From assembly GCA_015179025.1 (NCBI GenBank), contig WHUX01000411.1, positions 1-30,868 of the forward strand: a DNA stretch of 30,868 nucleotides, in the 5' to 3' direction. Below are positions 18,370-27,763 of this stretch, piece after piece. Source of the DNA: Terfezia claveryi. Taxonomy: Eukaryota; Ascomycota; Pezizomycetes; Pezizales; Pezizaceae. Numbering within the stretch: position 1 is the first letter of the stretch; each line of letters opens with the position of its first letter. The notes below the pieces were generated by a model, which was not told the origin of the DNA, searched no databases, and saw only the letters and a list, made by a program, of their open reading frames with translations. Both the position numbers and the translations under genes were made by a program.

Positions 18370-20556
18370 GAGAGGGTCATTCGCAGTGAGCTCAATCTCG
18401 AAGACATAAACAACTAAGTGCCATTTAATATCTTTGAGAAACCTCAATCAATAGGCATGGGTTTCCACAGCTGCCAATACCTTAAAGGGGCCCAAGAACT
18501 TGTGGTCGAGCTTGCATGACAGTCATTCTATATGGAAATAGTGACTAAAAAGCCATACCTTGTCTCTTGGCTGATATCTCGAGGCTAGCAACCTAGATCC
18601 ATTTACATATTCAGCCTGCCAAGCTTAGGCATTACCTAGCTTAGCCTTCAGGGTACAGTGGAGTTCAGTAATTCCAGCTGCAAATTTCTTAGCTGGAGGA
18701 TGGGCTTTCTGCAGAGGTGCTAAGGTATCCATGCATTGGGAGTACCAACTATAATTAGCTAGGAAGGGAGAAGTTTTCGAGGACTTCGAGAACTGGTTGT
18801 TAGTAGTAAACTCACAAATGGCCAGTAGCGAGACCCAGTTATTCTGCTATTAATTGACATAGGCCTGCAGATATTATTCTATGATATATTTCATCCATTC
18901 TGACTGGTTGTCTATCTGGGGATGGTAGGCAGTTAAGAGGTATATCTTAATCCCTAAGAGCTCACAGAATGCCTTCCAGAAGTTTGAGGTAAACTGGAGG
19001 CCATAGTTGGACATAATCAATTTGGGGAGGCCATAATACTGGAATCCATTGTTGAGGTAGAGGCCAGCTAATTCCTAAGTAGAGCAGATGTCCCGGCAAT
19101 GTATAACATGCCTTATCTTCGTTAGTCGGTCTACTACCATTAGAATAGCATTAAATGCCAAGTCTTCTGGCAATCCAGTTATAAAGTCCATGGTCAAGTA
19201 TTACTAGAGTCGATCCGGAATCTCTAGGAGCTTCAAGGTTCTATAGGGGGCATGACAAGTAGGCTTCGATCATTTACAAGTATCCTAGTTCTATATATAA
19301 CTCTCTATATCTTTCTGCTGATCTAGCTAGGTGTATTGCCTGGCCAGCAGCTCTAAAGTTTTGGCTACTCTAGAATGGCCCGTGCCTAGGGCGTCATGAT
19401 GTTCCTTGATCAGGTGCATTTGTAGCTCCCTTTCAGATATATAAAGCTGATCCAGATGGTATAGGAGACCATTCTGAGTTGGGTACTCAGCTAGAGAAAT
19501 CTGGGTATGGCGGCACTATCCAGGCTCTACTGTAGCAATTATCTCTTTAGCTAGGGGGTCCTTCCTATATACCCTTTTTACCTGTTGTCGGAGATCACTT
19601 CTAGTACCTGCATTGGCCTCGATATCTCCAATATCAGTCTCAGCCTCAGCCTCAGCTAGAACGTTGGCAGCTAGGTCAAGATTTTCCAGCTTCAGTACCA
19701 CCTGGTTCTGATCAGGAAGATCTTCTGATCTCCTGGTTAGTATGTCTAGTTTCCCATTAGCCCTCCCTAGCTAGTACCTAATTTTGAAGTTAAACCAGGA
19801 CAAGAATTTCAACTATCTAGCCTGATGGTGATTCAGCAACTTGGTGGTTGTAAAGTATTCCAGGGTTTTATGGTTAGAAAGAACCTTAATAACCCCTTTT
19901 GCTAATTCCAAGTGGGGCCTCTATACTTCGAATGCCCATATAATGGCTATTAATTCCTTATTATAGATCTCATAATTGCACTTTGTAGGGGAGTATTTCT
20001 TTGAGAAATAGGCCACTAGGTAAAGGATCCCATTGTTATCGTTCTGGGATAGAATTCCTGCACATACGTAGTCAGAGGCATTAGTTTCGACAATACACTC
20101 ATAGTTAAGGTCGAAATGAGCCAGGTTTAGGGCTAAGCAGAAGGCTGACTTAAGGTTTTCGAAGGTGGCTTAGGCTACTGGGTTCTACTGAAATCGCAGA
20201 TTCTTCTCCAAGCCTTTTGTCTTTGTCAATGCTATCAGGGGTGCTATGATCTTCGAATAGCCCAATATAAACCGATGGTAGAAGTTGGTAAATCTTAGGA
20301 AGGCTTGTACATCTTACAGGTTAGCTGGGGTTTTCTATTCCTAGATTATAGCAACCTTAGTTGGGTCCATTCTAATGCCCTCGGTGGTGATAATCAATCC
20401 TAGATACTTGACCTCCTGCATATAGAACTTATATTTTTCTGACTTCTGGTACAACCTAGCTTGCTCTAACTTCTCGAGGACCTGCCTGACATAGATCCTG
20501 TATTTTGCCAGGGAGTCCGAGTAGATGAGAATATATATAAGGAAGTCAAATTCCAT
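18370..20556 (-). pseudogene. pol: G2 pol: partial RT, RNase H, integrase
   Basis: A single minus frame can be followed from 20556. The RT tail reads ILIYSDSLAKYRIYV, VKYLGLIITTEGIRMDP and FLGFTNFYRWFI; the metal-binding YxDD is replaced by FLIY. RNase H reads ETNASDY (Asp to Asn), [16 protein letters not shown] and [10 protein letters not shown]. The integrase reads MDFITGLPED, then MSNYGLQFTS where SDxGxQF is usual (Asp to Asn), then YHPQIDNQSEW. More than ten stops are scattered through it. The 19516-19701 stretch, rich in Ala/Glu, is the RNase H-integrase linker. It was truncated at its 5' side by element D. Confidence 0.8.
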
Positions 20557-20563
20557 TTCCTAA

Positions 20564-21301
20564 TGAAATATAACTCCCGTTATATCCCAACTTTTAACCT
20601 AATAGAATAAGATATTATTAGGCTATTAGTGTCAACCGGCAGATGATAATAATAGGTATAGTAACTCATATATTTCATTAAAATAATGAGTGTGACTCAA
20701 TTGATGAGTTACACAGTACTTGTAGTTATATTTCCTAATAGTTTCTAGAAGTTTCTATCATATTAATTTCAAATTATATAATGGGTCAAATGATAGTGTA
20801 CTGCCCCAGCACTGCCCCAGCACTACCCCACTCTGGACAGTATATAGTCTCCTGAATTCCCCTCAGTTGGAGGAGCATTTAAGCTAGTGATAGAAACAGA
20901 AATAGAGTAATAGATATCTACTAATAATAAAGTATTAAGCTATTATATTCTGGGCCCGTTTGGGCCCATCTCCCTCTATGTTCCAATAACAAGTTATAAG
21001 CCAGTCGGGCCTACCTTTTACAACTAGAGTGATAATAGAATAAATATATAAGCAAGATATACTTAAACAGAAGCTATAGGTTCCATGCACCTATAGTTTA
21101 GTATAGTAAACTCTGATATTGCCGCTTGGTAGTAGAGAGTTAGTTATGAAGCATGCTGCCTTACTTTATATTTTTTAATAGGATATAGTACTTTATTATT
21201 TAAGTCTCAAGTGGTAACATTAGTAAGCTTTTATGAAAAGTAATAGACATATCTACTTCTATTACAATAGTATGAAGTATTATAACTAAACTTGAGATAA
21301 A
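20564..21301 (+). mobile_element. Copia element D, 5' LTR and leader only
   Basis: The putative LTR runs from TGAAATATAACTCC (20564) to CCAATAACA (20991) and contains AGTATATAGTCTCCTGAA as core promoter. It is followed directly by AGTTATAAGCC, which equals the half-tRNA primer-binding site of copia element C (GGTTATGAGCC) after two G-to-A changes. The remaining 300 bp are AT-rich with no ORF. G3 begins at 21302, so the rest of D would lie beyond the window. The left boundary is inferred from where G2 stops. Confidence 0.5.
20992..21003 (+). other. Candidate primer-binding site of copia D
   Basis: AGTTATAAGCCA sits right after the LTR. It differs by two G-to-A changes from the sequence complementary to the initiator tRNA-Met anticodon arm used by element C. 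Confidence 0.4.
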
Positions 21302-21921
21302 TGTCACACCCGTCCTTTCCTAGCCGGGTTTGAGAGTCAGACGGGATTCCGTCCGACTCTCGTTATTGTTGATTGTAGTCTTGATTTGACACTCGAACAG
21401 GCTTGTTCGGGTATCGTGCTGTTTTGACACTCAAACAGGCTTGTTCGGGTGTCGTCGATAGGTGATTGTTATCTTAGCTTCTGAGATAGGAATCTCAGGA
21501 AGCTTATTCCTTCCACGGCCTTGGCCTGGAATCATGTATCTATATCTTCATCCCTCCGCCCTCTCGTTGGATCCCCATCCAATGTCTTGTATACCCAATA
21601 CAGGACCTTGCTTCCCCCAGCGCTTGTGCACCTCCCTTGTGCACATCCTTGTCTCGAACAAACAACTCTGCAGTACAGCTGCCTCCCTTGATACACGCGG
21701 CAACTACCTCCGCGTGTCTCGTGTCCCTTGCCCTTTGCCTCTTGCCTCTTGCCCTTGCCCCCATCTCAGTCTTCCCCTGGTCACACATATAGCGTTCCTA
21801 AGTGTGTCTTACCCTAGCCTTTCCCCCGATCACACACATAGCGCTCCTACGTGTGCGATTGCCCCTTGCCACTTCCCCGGCGTACCCCTTGGTCGCCTTG
21901 TCCCCCAGAGCCCTCGTTACA
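21302..21921 (+). repeat. G3 5' LTR (well preserved)
   Basis: A 620-bp LTR from TGTCACACCCG to CCCTCGTTACA. It is GC-rich and serves as the reference for the mutated copies LTR-a, LTR-b and 597-867, which match from about 21460 onward. Its U3 head is different: it has a 30-nt hairpin with arms GAGAGTCAGACGG / CCGTCCGACTCTC (21332-21361) and two GACAC...GTGTC hairpins (21388-21415 and 21426-21453) instead of the TCACCTG palindromes. The 3' LTR is outside the window. Confidence 0.8.
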
Positions 21922-21935
21922 CTACGTTGGATCTT
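21922..21935 (+). other. Candidate primer-binding site of G3
   Basis: CTACGTTGGATCTT follows the LTR end directly. The first eight bases equal those of G1 at the same place. It has no TGG start. Confidence 0.45.
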
Positions 21936-21957
21936 CTCGACCAACTGGTACGCTATC

Positions 21958-23127
21958 ATGTCCGGAACCCCTCCACCCGCTGTCAGGTTTCAAACCTGGA
22001 GGAACTCCCCTATACCCTCAGGACCGAACGAATTGAATGCCTATCGTCGAGAGATCATCGACATCTTCGAAGCCATGGATGCCATTGGGGCCGAACTCGG
22101 CAATAGCTTGGCCGTGGCTGAACGAAAACTAAGATCCGCCGATGAAGAAATCACAGTACTCCAAAACGACCTTGACAATGCCACCATCGCTCTGGCCAAC
22201 GAGTGAACCATGATCCAGACCCTCAACCGCGCTATGGCCGCTATGTCGGCAACCCCACCATCCGCACCAACCGCCAAAACCGAAAGTATTCCAACCCCCC
22301 CCAAATTCAATGGGGATAGGGCTCGCCTCCGAGCTTGGAAGAACTTTGTAAACCTCAAACTCAATGGGGACTCAGCCAGATTCCCATCCGAGCAACACCG
22401 ATTGGCTTATGTCTTTGCCCTGTTGGAGGGTAAGGCAGTAGATCAAATCCAGCCATATGTCCTCGAGACTGGGATTAAGCTGAACGGCATCCTGGCACTC
22501 TTCGCTATTCTAGACAGGGCTTTTGGGGACCCCGATGCCGTGGGCATGGCTAGCCGAGCCCTCCAAGCCCTGAAACAACGTAATTCAGATCTGTCCACAT
22601 ATGTGGCAGAGTTCTCCAGGCTGGCAGCAGAAGTATTGTGGAACGACCAGTCAAAGGTTGAGCAGTTCCAGGAGGGACTGAATGACGAACTTCAACAGGC
22701 CATGGTCACCCTCCCAGAGACCAAGAGTCTCGACAAATTAATCGACCAGGCATCCAGGGTGGAACAACGGATGGCTAGGTTGAGACACCACCTTACCTTC
22801 CGCCCTGCCACCCGCTCACCTCAGCAACTACAGCAATACCAACTACATCAATTGACCCCCAAGCCTGTCCAAGTCCCGGCCTCGGCCAACAAACCCGCGC
22901 ACCCCTCTCTCGTGGCAGGTGGTGCCGCACCTATGGACCTATCCGCAGGTAGGCCACGGTTAACCCAGGAGGAGAGAGATCGCTGCCGGAATAATGGGCT
23001 ATGCATAGCCTGTAGGAAGGCCGACCACTTCATTGCGGCTTGCCCCCTTCGAAAGAATCGCTCCCTGGCCATACATGCGGTGTCCGAGACCCCAGAGGAG
23101 TCAGGAAAAGCGGAGTCCCTTGCCTAG
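21958..23127 (+). pseudogene. gag: G3 gag with one internal TGA
   Basis: A 389-codon frame starts at ATG 21958, 36 bp after the LTR, and ends at TAG 23125-23127. The only defect is TGA at 22204-22206 (codon 83), where CGA (Arg) would need one C-to-T change. Residues 30-80 form a predicted coiled coil (FEAMDAIGAELGNSLAVAER). The Ty3-type capsid follows (FNGDRARLRAWKNFV, FGDPDAVGMASRALQ, EFSRLAAEV), then a Gln/Pro linker and a zinc knuckle CIACRKADHFIAAC (CX2CX4HX4C; about 22999-23043). Base composition is rich in GC, with far less decay than G1 or G2 gag. Pol would follow, but copia B begins at 23146. Translation from Met 22210 would still give most of the capsid. Confidence 0.85.
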
Positions 23128-23145
23128 TTACTATTGAAAGGTTAC

Positions 23146-23771
23146 TATGAGCGGAGGTATCGCGGTAGTAATTACGGAGGTAGTAGCGGTGGACAGTAGT
23201 GCTATTAAGCAGAGAGTGCGAGCAAGCAGAAGTGCGAGAGAGCAGATGGTTGAACTATGTCGAGAGTAGACAGTCTATTGAGTCTAATCGAGAAGTGTGT
23301 AGAACTAGATACAGGAGTAGGAAACTCGTATATAATAGTACGAGTTGAGGGTAAAGATCTAGTAAGAAAGTCTAAGTTACATAACTTAAGAATAGTATAT
23401 CGTGCATATGTGAATGAAGAAATACATGGAGGTGTGCGACTGAGACAGTAATATGAGTCAAACGAATATAACAGAAAGTCATAGAAGATATAATCGTTGA
23501 GTTATGACAACTGAGACAAGTAAGCAGTAACCTTAAGTAGTAAAGCAGCATCATGCAACGATAATAGATACTAAGTTAGGAAAGTAAGCAGAGATAATAA
23601 GAACATGTGAACGATATGTGAATACATGTGAAAGAAATAATACAGAAGTCCTTAATCGGGTAGCAAGTGTCCATATTGGGTATCAGCATGATGTGGAAGT
23701 GATCGTAAGAGAGAACAATGTATTGTATGGAAATACTTAACTATATCGAAAGGAAATGATTATTTTCAACA
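23146..23771 (-). repeat. Copia B 3' LTR
   Basis: The minus strand starts TGTTGAAAATAATC at 23771, right after a purine tract. The far end TATGAGCGGAGG resembles the element C LTR end TATGAGAATAGG, which sets the left edge at 23146. Length about 626 bp. It contains short plus-strand ORFs (for example 23257-23451) that I take as chance. The 5' LTR is outside the window, so the target duplication cannot be tested. Confidence 0.6.
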
Positions 23772-23785
23772 CCCCTTCTCACTTG
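23772..23785 (-). other. Copia B polypurine tract
   Basis: The minus strand reads AAGTGAGAAGGGG between the pol stop and the LTR start TGTTG. Confidence 0.65.
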
Positions 23786-24222
23786 TTATCCCATGATTAA
23801 TTCTTTGAGATAGGAGAACCGTGGACCAGGAAAGGCCTTTGTGCATATGTCCGCTGGATTGTGTTCACCAGGAATGTGCAACAGCATGATAGTGCCGGAG
23901 TTAACGAGTTCGCGGACGAAGTGGTAAGAAACGTCGATATGCTTTGACTTATCGGAGATTCGAGGATTATAAGACAGGTCGATAGAGCCATTATTGTCAC
24001 AAGAGAGGGCAGAGGGAATATCTTTGATAGAGAGCTCACTTAGTGCATTCTGAAGCCAAATTTGTTGTTTAGCAGTAGTAGAACCAGCAATGTATTCTGC
24101 TTCGGTAGTGGAGGTTGTCACGCATTTTTGTTTTTGTGATCTCCAGCAGATAGTACAAGAGGCGAGCTTGAAGATATATCCTGAGGTCGACCGTCGAGTG
24201 TCACGACATCCAGCAAAGTCTG
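23786..24222 (-). pseudogene. pol: Copia B pol, C-terminal RNase H part
   Basis: The frame reads FAGCRDTRRSTSGYIF, TSTTEAEYIAGS, SCDNNGSIDLSYNPRISD and KSKHIDVSYHFVRE and ends LKELIMG with a stop at 23786. These are Ty1/copia RNase H motifs including the catalytic Asp and Glu. It is the missing end of the pol segment at 29765-30868. Element C lies between them, inserted in the TDSD-FAG motif with duplication of GTCTG. No stop occurs in this part. Confidence 0.88.
24218..24222. repeat. Target duplication GTCTG (left) of element C
   Basis: GTCTG here and at 29760-29764 flank element C. Removing C and one copy restores the copia B RNase H frame. Confidence 0.92.
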
Positions 24223-24524
24223 TATGAGAATAGGTGAGCGGTGAGAGCCGTGAGTCCAACGAAGGAAGATACGAATGTGGAAGAGCGGTCGAGAAGCACA
24301 GTGAATGAGCAAATAGCTTTGTATTGAGCAGCTATGAGATAGATCGATATCCTGAGAGATCTCCCAGTAAGGTGGGAATTACACAGCTATATATACATGA
24401 ATGAACGTACATGTGAGTTCATGTGTGAGTTCATGTGTAAGTTCATATGGAAGATCACATGAAGGTTGAGCCGAAGGTTAAGCTAATAGGTATGGGCTGG
24501 AATGACACGAGCAACCTTCTAACA
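24223..24524 (-). repeat. Element C 3' LTR
   Basis: 302 bp; the minus strand starts TGTTAGAAGGTTGC and ends CCTATTCTCATA. It has three short TGTGAGTTCA-type direct repeats (24408-24445) and a TATATATAG core on the minus strand (about 24391). It ends TA rather than CA, as do the related copia LTRs here. Confidence 0.93.
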
Positions 24525-24660
24525 CCCCTCCTCAGCACATACCAGCCCCTCCTACGCTGATGTAGGTAATCAAGTCAGCCTCATTAAAAAACCTATAAAA
24601 AACCATGCGAAGATGGAAAAAAAAATGCATAGGTAAAAGATTACTGAGATTGAATTGTGA

Positions 24661-26735
24661 TCATGATTTGCCTAGGACAATGTCTCTTAGCATGCAGAGT
24701 CTTGGACGTGGTAATGCTTTGGTGCATAAGTCGGCTAAGTTATCATGAGTTGGAATGTGAAGAACAGTGATTTTCCCAGTTTCCACTAGATCTCGCACAT
24801 GGTGATATGCAACATCGATGTGCTTGCTTTTATCGCTGATTCGAGGATTGGAAGTCAGATCGATAGTACCATCGTTGTCAGTGCTTAACGCAGCTGGTGC
24901 GTAAATTCTCAGCTCTTCCAAGGCAAGCAGTAGCCACACATGATGCTTGGCGGTTGTAGACAGAGCGACGTATTCAGCTTCGACAGTAGATGTAGCTGTA
25001 CATCGTTGTTTAATAGCGCGCCAGCAGATGGTGTTAGTTGCTATTTGGAATATGTAGCCCGTAGTAGATTTTCGGTCGGATCGGTCACCTGCATAATCCG
25101 CATCTGAATAGCCAGCCAAGTGTATATGTTCTGAATTACGCATGCCTTTGGCATAGCCAGATAACTTAATAGTGGAACACTTGTGATAGGTAAGCTTCAT
25201 TTTGCGAGTTCCTTTAAGGTATCGCAGCACTTGTTTCAGTGCCCCCATATGAGCTGTTGTTGGCTTAGATGCGAACTGGGAAAGGGCCGAGACTGTAAAT
25301 GCCAGGTCAGGTCTAGTTCCTATGACAAGGTACATAAGAGAGCCAATTATCTGTTGGTATAGGGAAACATCAGCAAGATCATCTTCTTCATTTGCCTTAA
25401 CCAGTTTATGGTGAGGATTGAGTGGAAGAGTAATTGAGTTGCATGTGTCCATCCCAAATTTCGCCAGTAATTGGTCTATATATGCTTGTTGTGATAGGGA
25501 AACCGAATTCTGCTGCCATTCTATTTGTATACCAAGTAACCAATTTAGAGAACCCATATCACTAAGATCGAATTCACTCTTAAGTGATTGTTGTAGTTCG
25601 TGTCTAAATGGACTGGCACCAAATATAGTAATATCATCAACATATATAGCAATAATGATATTATGAGTGCAATGGATTAAGACACAGGGGTCGAAATTCG
25701 CTTGCTTGTAGCCAAGTGGTATAAGAAAGCCTGTCAACCTTCCGTACCACTGTCTAGGGCTTTGTTTTAGTCCATATATAGATCTTTTGAGCCGAGCGCA
25801 GGAATTAGGTTGATCATCGAAATAGCCAGGAGGTAGAAGCATATATACTTCTTCATTAAGATAACCGTATAGAAAAGCACCTTTGATATCCAGCTGGTCT
25901 GGCCTAGGCCAGTTTGAACATATTGATAAAGCAATAAGTAAGCGAAGAGAGTCGTATCTAACCACTGGGGAGAAGACCTCATTGAAGTCGGTGCCGTTTT
26001 GTTGAGAAAAACCTTGTGCTACTAGCCTTGCTTTGTAGCGGCTGATATTTCCGGCTGCATCTCTTTTTACTTTGTATACCCATTTGGAGCCGACAATGTT
26101 GCGGTTTGGTGGCTTGGGCACTATTTCCCAAACGCCTTGATCTGCTAATACTTTGAGTTCTGCCTCCATGGCTGCAAACCATTTTGGAGCTTCAGGGCCA
26201 GTTGTGGCTTGCTTGAATGTTTTAGGCTCTTTAGTGATATCGGCTGCAAGGAAAGCTAGCTCGAAATTAATTCCCTTTGGAAGCTCAGTGGGATCGGAAG
26301 GCTGAGATGAAGAGACATTTTGAGCTATAACAGCTATTTTCGGCTTTTTTCTAGGTCTCAAGTCGTAGTTCGACCTGGTAGGAGGTAGACTTGTAGGCAG
26401 TGGTAAATTTGCGGGTAAGCTTGCTTGTACTTTCGGTTGTACACTGGAGCTGGAGGGTACGTTCGCTGGTAAGCTCGCTTGTTGGCTTGCTGGTAAGCTC
26501 GCTGGTAAGCTTGCTGGTATGCTCGCCGGTAAGCTCGCTGGTAAGCTTGCTGGTACGCTCGCTGGTAAGCTTGCTGGTACGCTCGCTGGTAAGCTTGCTG
26601 GTACGCTCGCTGGTAAGAAGAAGCAAAGAGTCGCTCTTATTGTCTTAATGTGCTTGCTGCTGTTCAGCTGAATTCTATATATGGAGGTGCTGTCCGTATA
26701 GCCAACAAATATTGCACTTTCTGCCGTGGATATAG
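24661..26735 (-). CDS. pol: Element C pol, RT and RNase H domains
   Basis: The open frame covers the hinge and 566 residues from LRPRKKPK (26361) to the stop at 24661; the same frame extends up to about 26735 (FVGYTDS, YRIQLNSSK). The RT shows WKVV-like start, RYKARLVAQGFSQQ, DIKGAFLYG, SIYGLKQSPRQWY and catalytic YVDD at residues 240-243 of the 566. RNase H shows YSDADYAGD, TSTVEAEYVALS, STDNDGTIDL and KSKHIDVAYHHVRD, so its acidic residues are intact. No stops occur. The domains would be cut from a Gag-Pol polyprotein that is now broken upstream. Between hinge and RT lies a Pro/Ala/Ser-rich tract encoded by 12-bp repeats. Confidence 0.92.
26463..26615. repeat. 12-bp repeats in the element C hinge
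   Basis: About twelve units alternate among AAGCTCGCTGGT, AAGCTTGCTGGT and ACGCTCGCTGGT. In the pol frame (minus) they encode Pro-Ala-Ser-Leu/Val repeats. The alternative frame gives the LTSERTSK repeats of a shadow ORF. Confidence 0.85.
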
Positions 26736-27645
26736 TTTGCTGCCACTAGGTCTATTTTCCTCGTAGATGTGGACAAAGCAATGCTGTCCAAAGGGTTGTA
26801 AGTGTCTAATTGATGGCTTTGCTTTATAGAGGACTTCATATAGGGGTTTTGCCTTGCAGATGCTTATGCAGCAGACGGTTTTTCAAATGGACTGCGGTTG
26901 AGCATGCTTCTGCCCATAATCTCTTGTCGGAGATATAGGTGAGCATACCTCTGACCATTGTCTGTATTGACCGGTTATACCTTTCAGCAACACCATTGGA
27001 TTCGTGGGAATAAGGTGGTGTCCTTATATGCCGTATTCCATGTTGTTTGAAGTAGGTATCTACTTTAGTGTACTCCCCGCCATTGTCAGTTAAAACTGAT
27101 AATACAGTGGTATTGAACTGTCTCTGGATGAACGAGATAAAGTCAATAATCACTTGATATGCATCCGACTTTGCTTTTAAGTAATACATCCATGACATGC
27201 GGGTAAGGTCGTCTATAAAGGTGATGTAGTATAGAGAGTTACCGTAGGATGGTGTAGGCTGTTTTCCGCTTAGGTCACTATGAATGAGCTCGAAAGGTCT
27301 AGAAGAGCGGACGTCGGAAAGAGCGGAGGGTGTTTTATTTGTAGATTTTGAGAGAATACATGCATGGCATACGAACTTAGACGGTGTCTTAGGTAGGAGT
27401 TCGCCGTCTGAATATACCATTGGGTCGAGTTTGGCTATATGCCCCAGCGCTGTATGCCAGTGTATATATGAATTTGGCAGGTCGGAGGAGCTCATAAGGC
27501 CAATATGGGCTTGCGAGTTGCTCACATGGCTTATATGAGTTTGCGGATTCATAAGGCCAATATGGGCTTGCGAGTTGCTCATATGGCTTATATGAGTTTG
27601 CGGATTCATAAGGCCAATATGGCTTATTTGATGGCGTTCAAGCAA
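26736..27645 (-). pseudogene. pol: Element C integrase, frameshifted at its C-terminus
   Basis: The GAG-pre-integrase zinc region reads YIHWHTALGHIAKLDP and CHACILSKS. The catalytic core reads HSDLSGKQP, LTDNGGEYTK and ESNGVAERYNRSIQ, giving D,D,E. The frame stops at 26836 after HLQGKTPI. The next ~100 bp continue the copia pattern in a frame shifted by one base (YEVLYKAKPSI, HLQPFGQHCFVHIY, SGSKLYP) until about 26740, where a second one-base change returns to the RT frame. The two indels compensate. The N-terminal 50 residues are tandem NPQTHISHVSNSQAHIGLM units. Copia integrase inserts the cDNA. Confidence 0.85.
27500..27625. repeat. 57-bp tandem repeats upstream of integrase
   Basis: About two and a half units of 57 bp; each encodes the 19-residue NPQTHISHVSNSQAHIGLM on the minus strand. 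They lie between the duplicated block (27627-27763) and the zinc region of integrase. One further half unit occurs at 27764-27795. Confidence 0.8.
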
Positions 27646-27763
27646 ATAAGCTGTGATTTAGAGTAGGAACATATAGGACGTTGGTAGCAGTATTGCTTTG
27701 GTTGTGTTAGGTAGAGCAGCATTGAGTATGATGGTGCCTTTCTTCTACTGTAATAGGTTATTA
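27627..27763. repeat. Internal duplication in element C (damaged copy)
   Basis: This block repeats 27920-28062 of the same element. The two differ by one transition and five single-base losses, each within a run of two or three identical bases (for example TTCCAAG to TTCAAG, GGTAAGC to GGTAGC). The damaged copy introduces stops and shifts the frame between protease and integrase. Confidence 0.9.

Larger units (their letters stand above)
16672..20563 (-). mobile_element. G2: heavily mutated chromovirus, 5'-truncated
   Basis: Read on the minus strand: partial reverse transcriptase, RNase H, integrase, chromodomain, 3' spacer, polypurine tract and 3' LTR. The gag, the protease and the 5' LTR are not present before the junction with copia element D at 20564. 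Stops and loss of catalytic residues by G-to-A and C-to-T change are frequent throughout. A 639-bp solo LTR interrupts the link between integrase and chromodomain. Confidence 0.82.

Noticed and set aside
23257..23451. 64-codon plus-strand ORF resembling a protease leader of G3
   Set aside because: It lies inside the inferred copia B LTR and has no Asp-Ser/Thr-Gly motif.
24118..24312. ORF beginning MLIHCASRPLFHIRIF, also seen at 29164-29547
   Set aside because: It is the translated LTR of element C, present twice because the LTR is present twice.
26351..26626. LTSERTSK repeat protein on the minus strand
   Set aside because: It is the wrong frame of the 12-bp hinge repeats; the pol frame reads a Pro-Ala-Ser tract continuous with RT.
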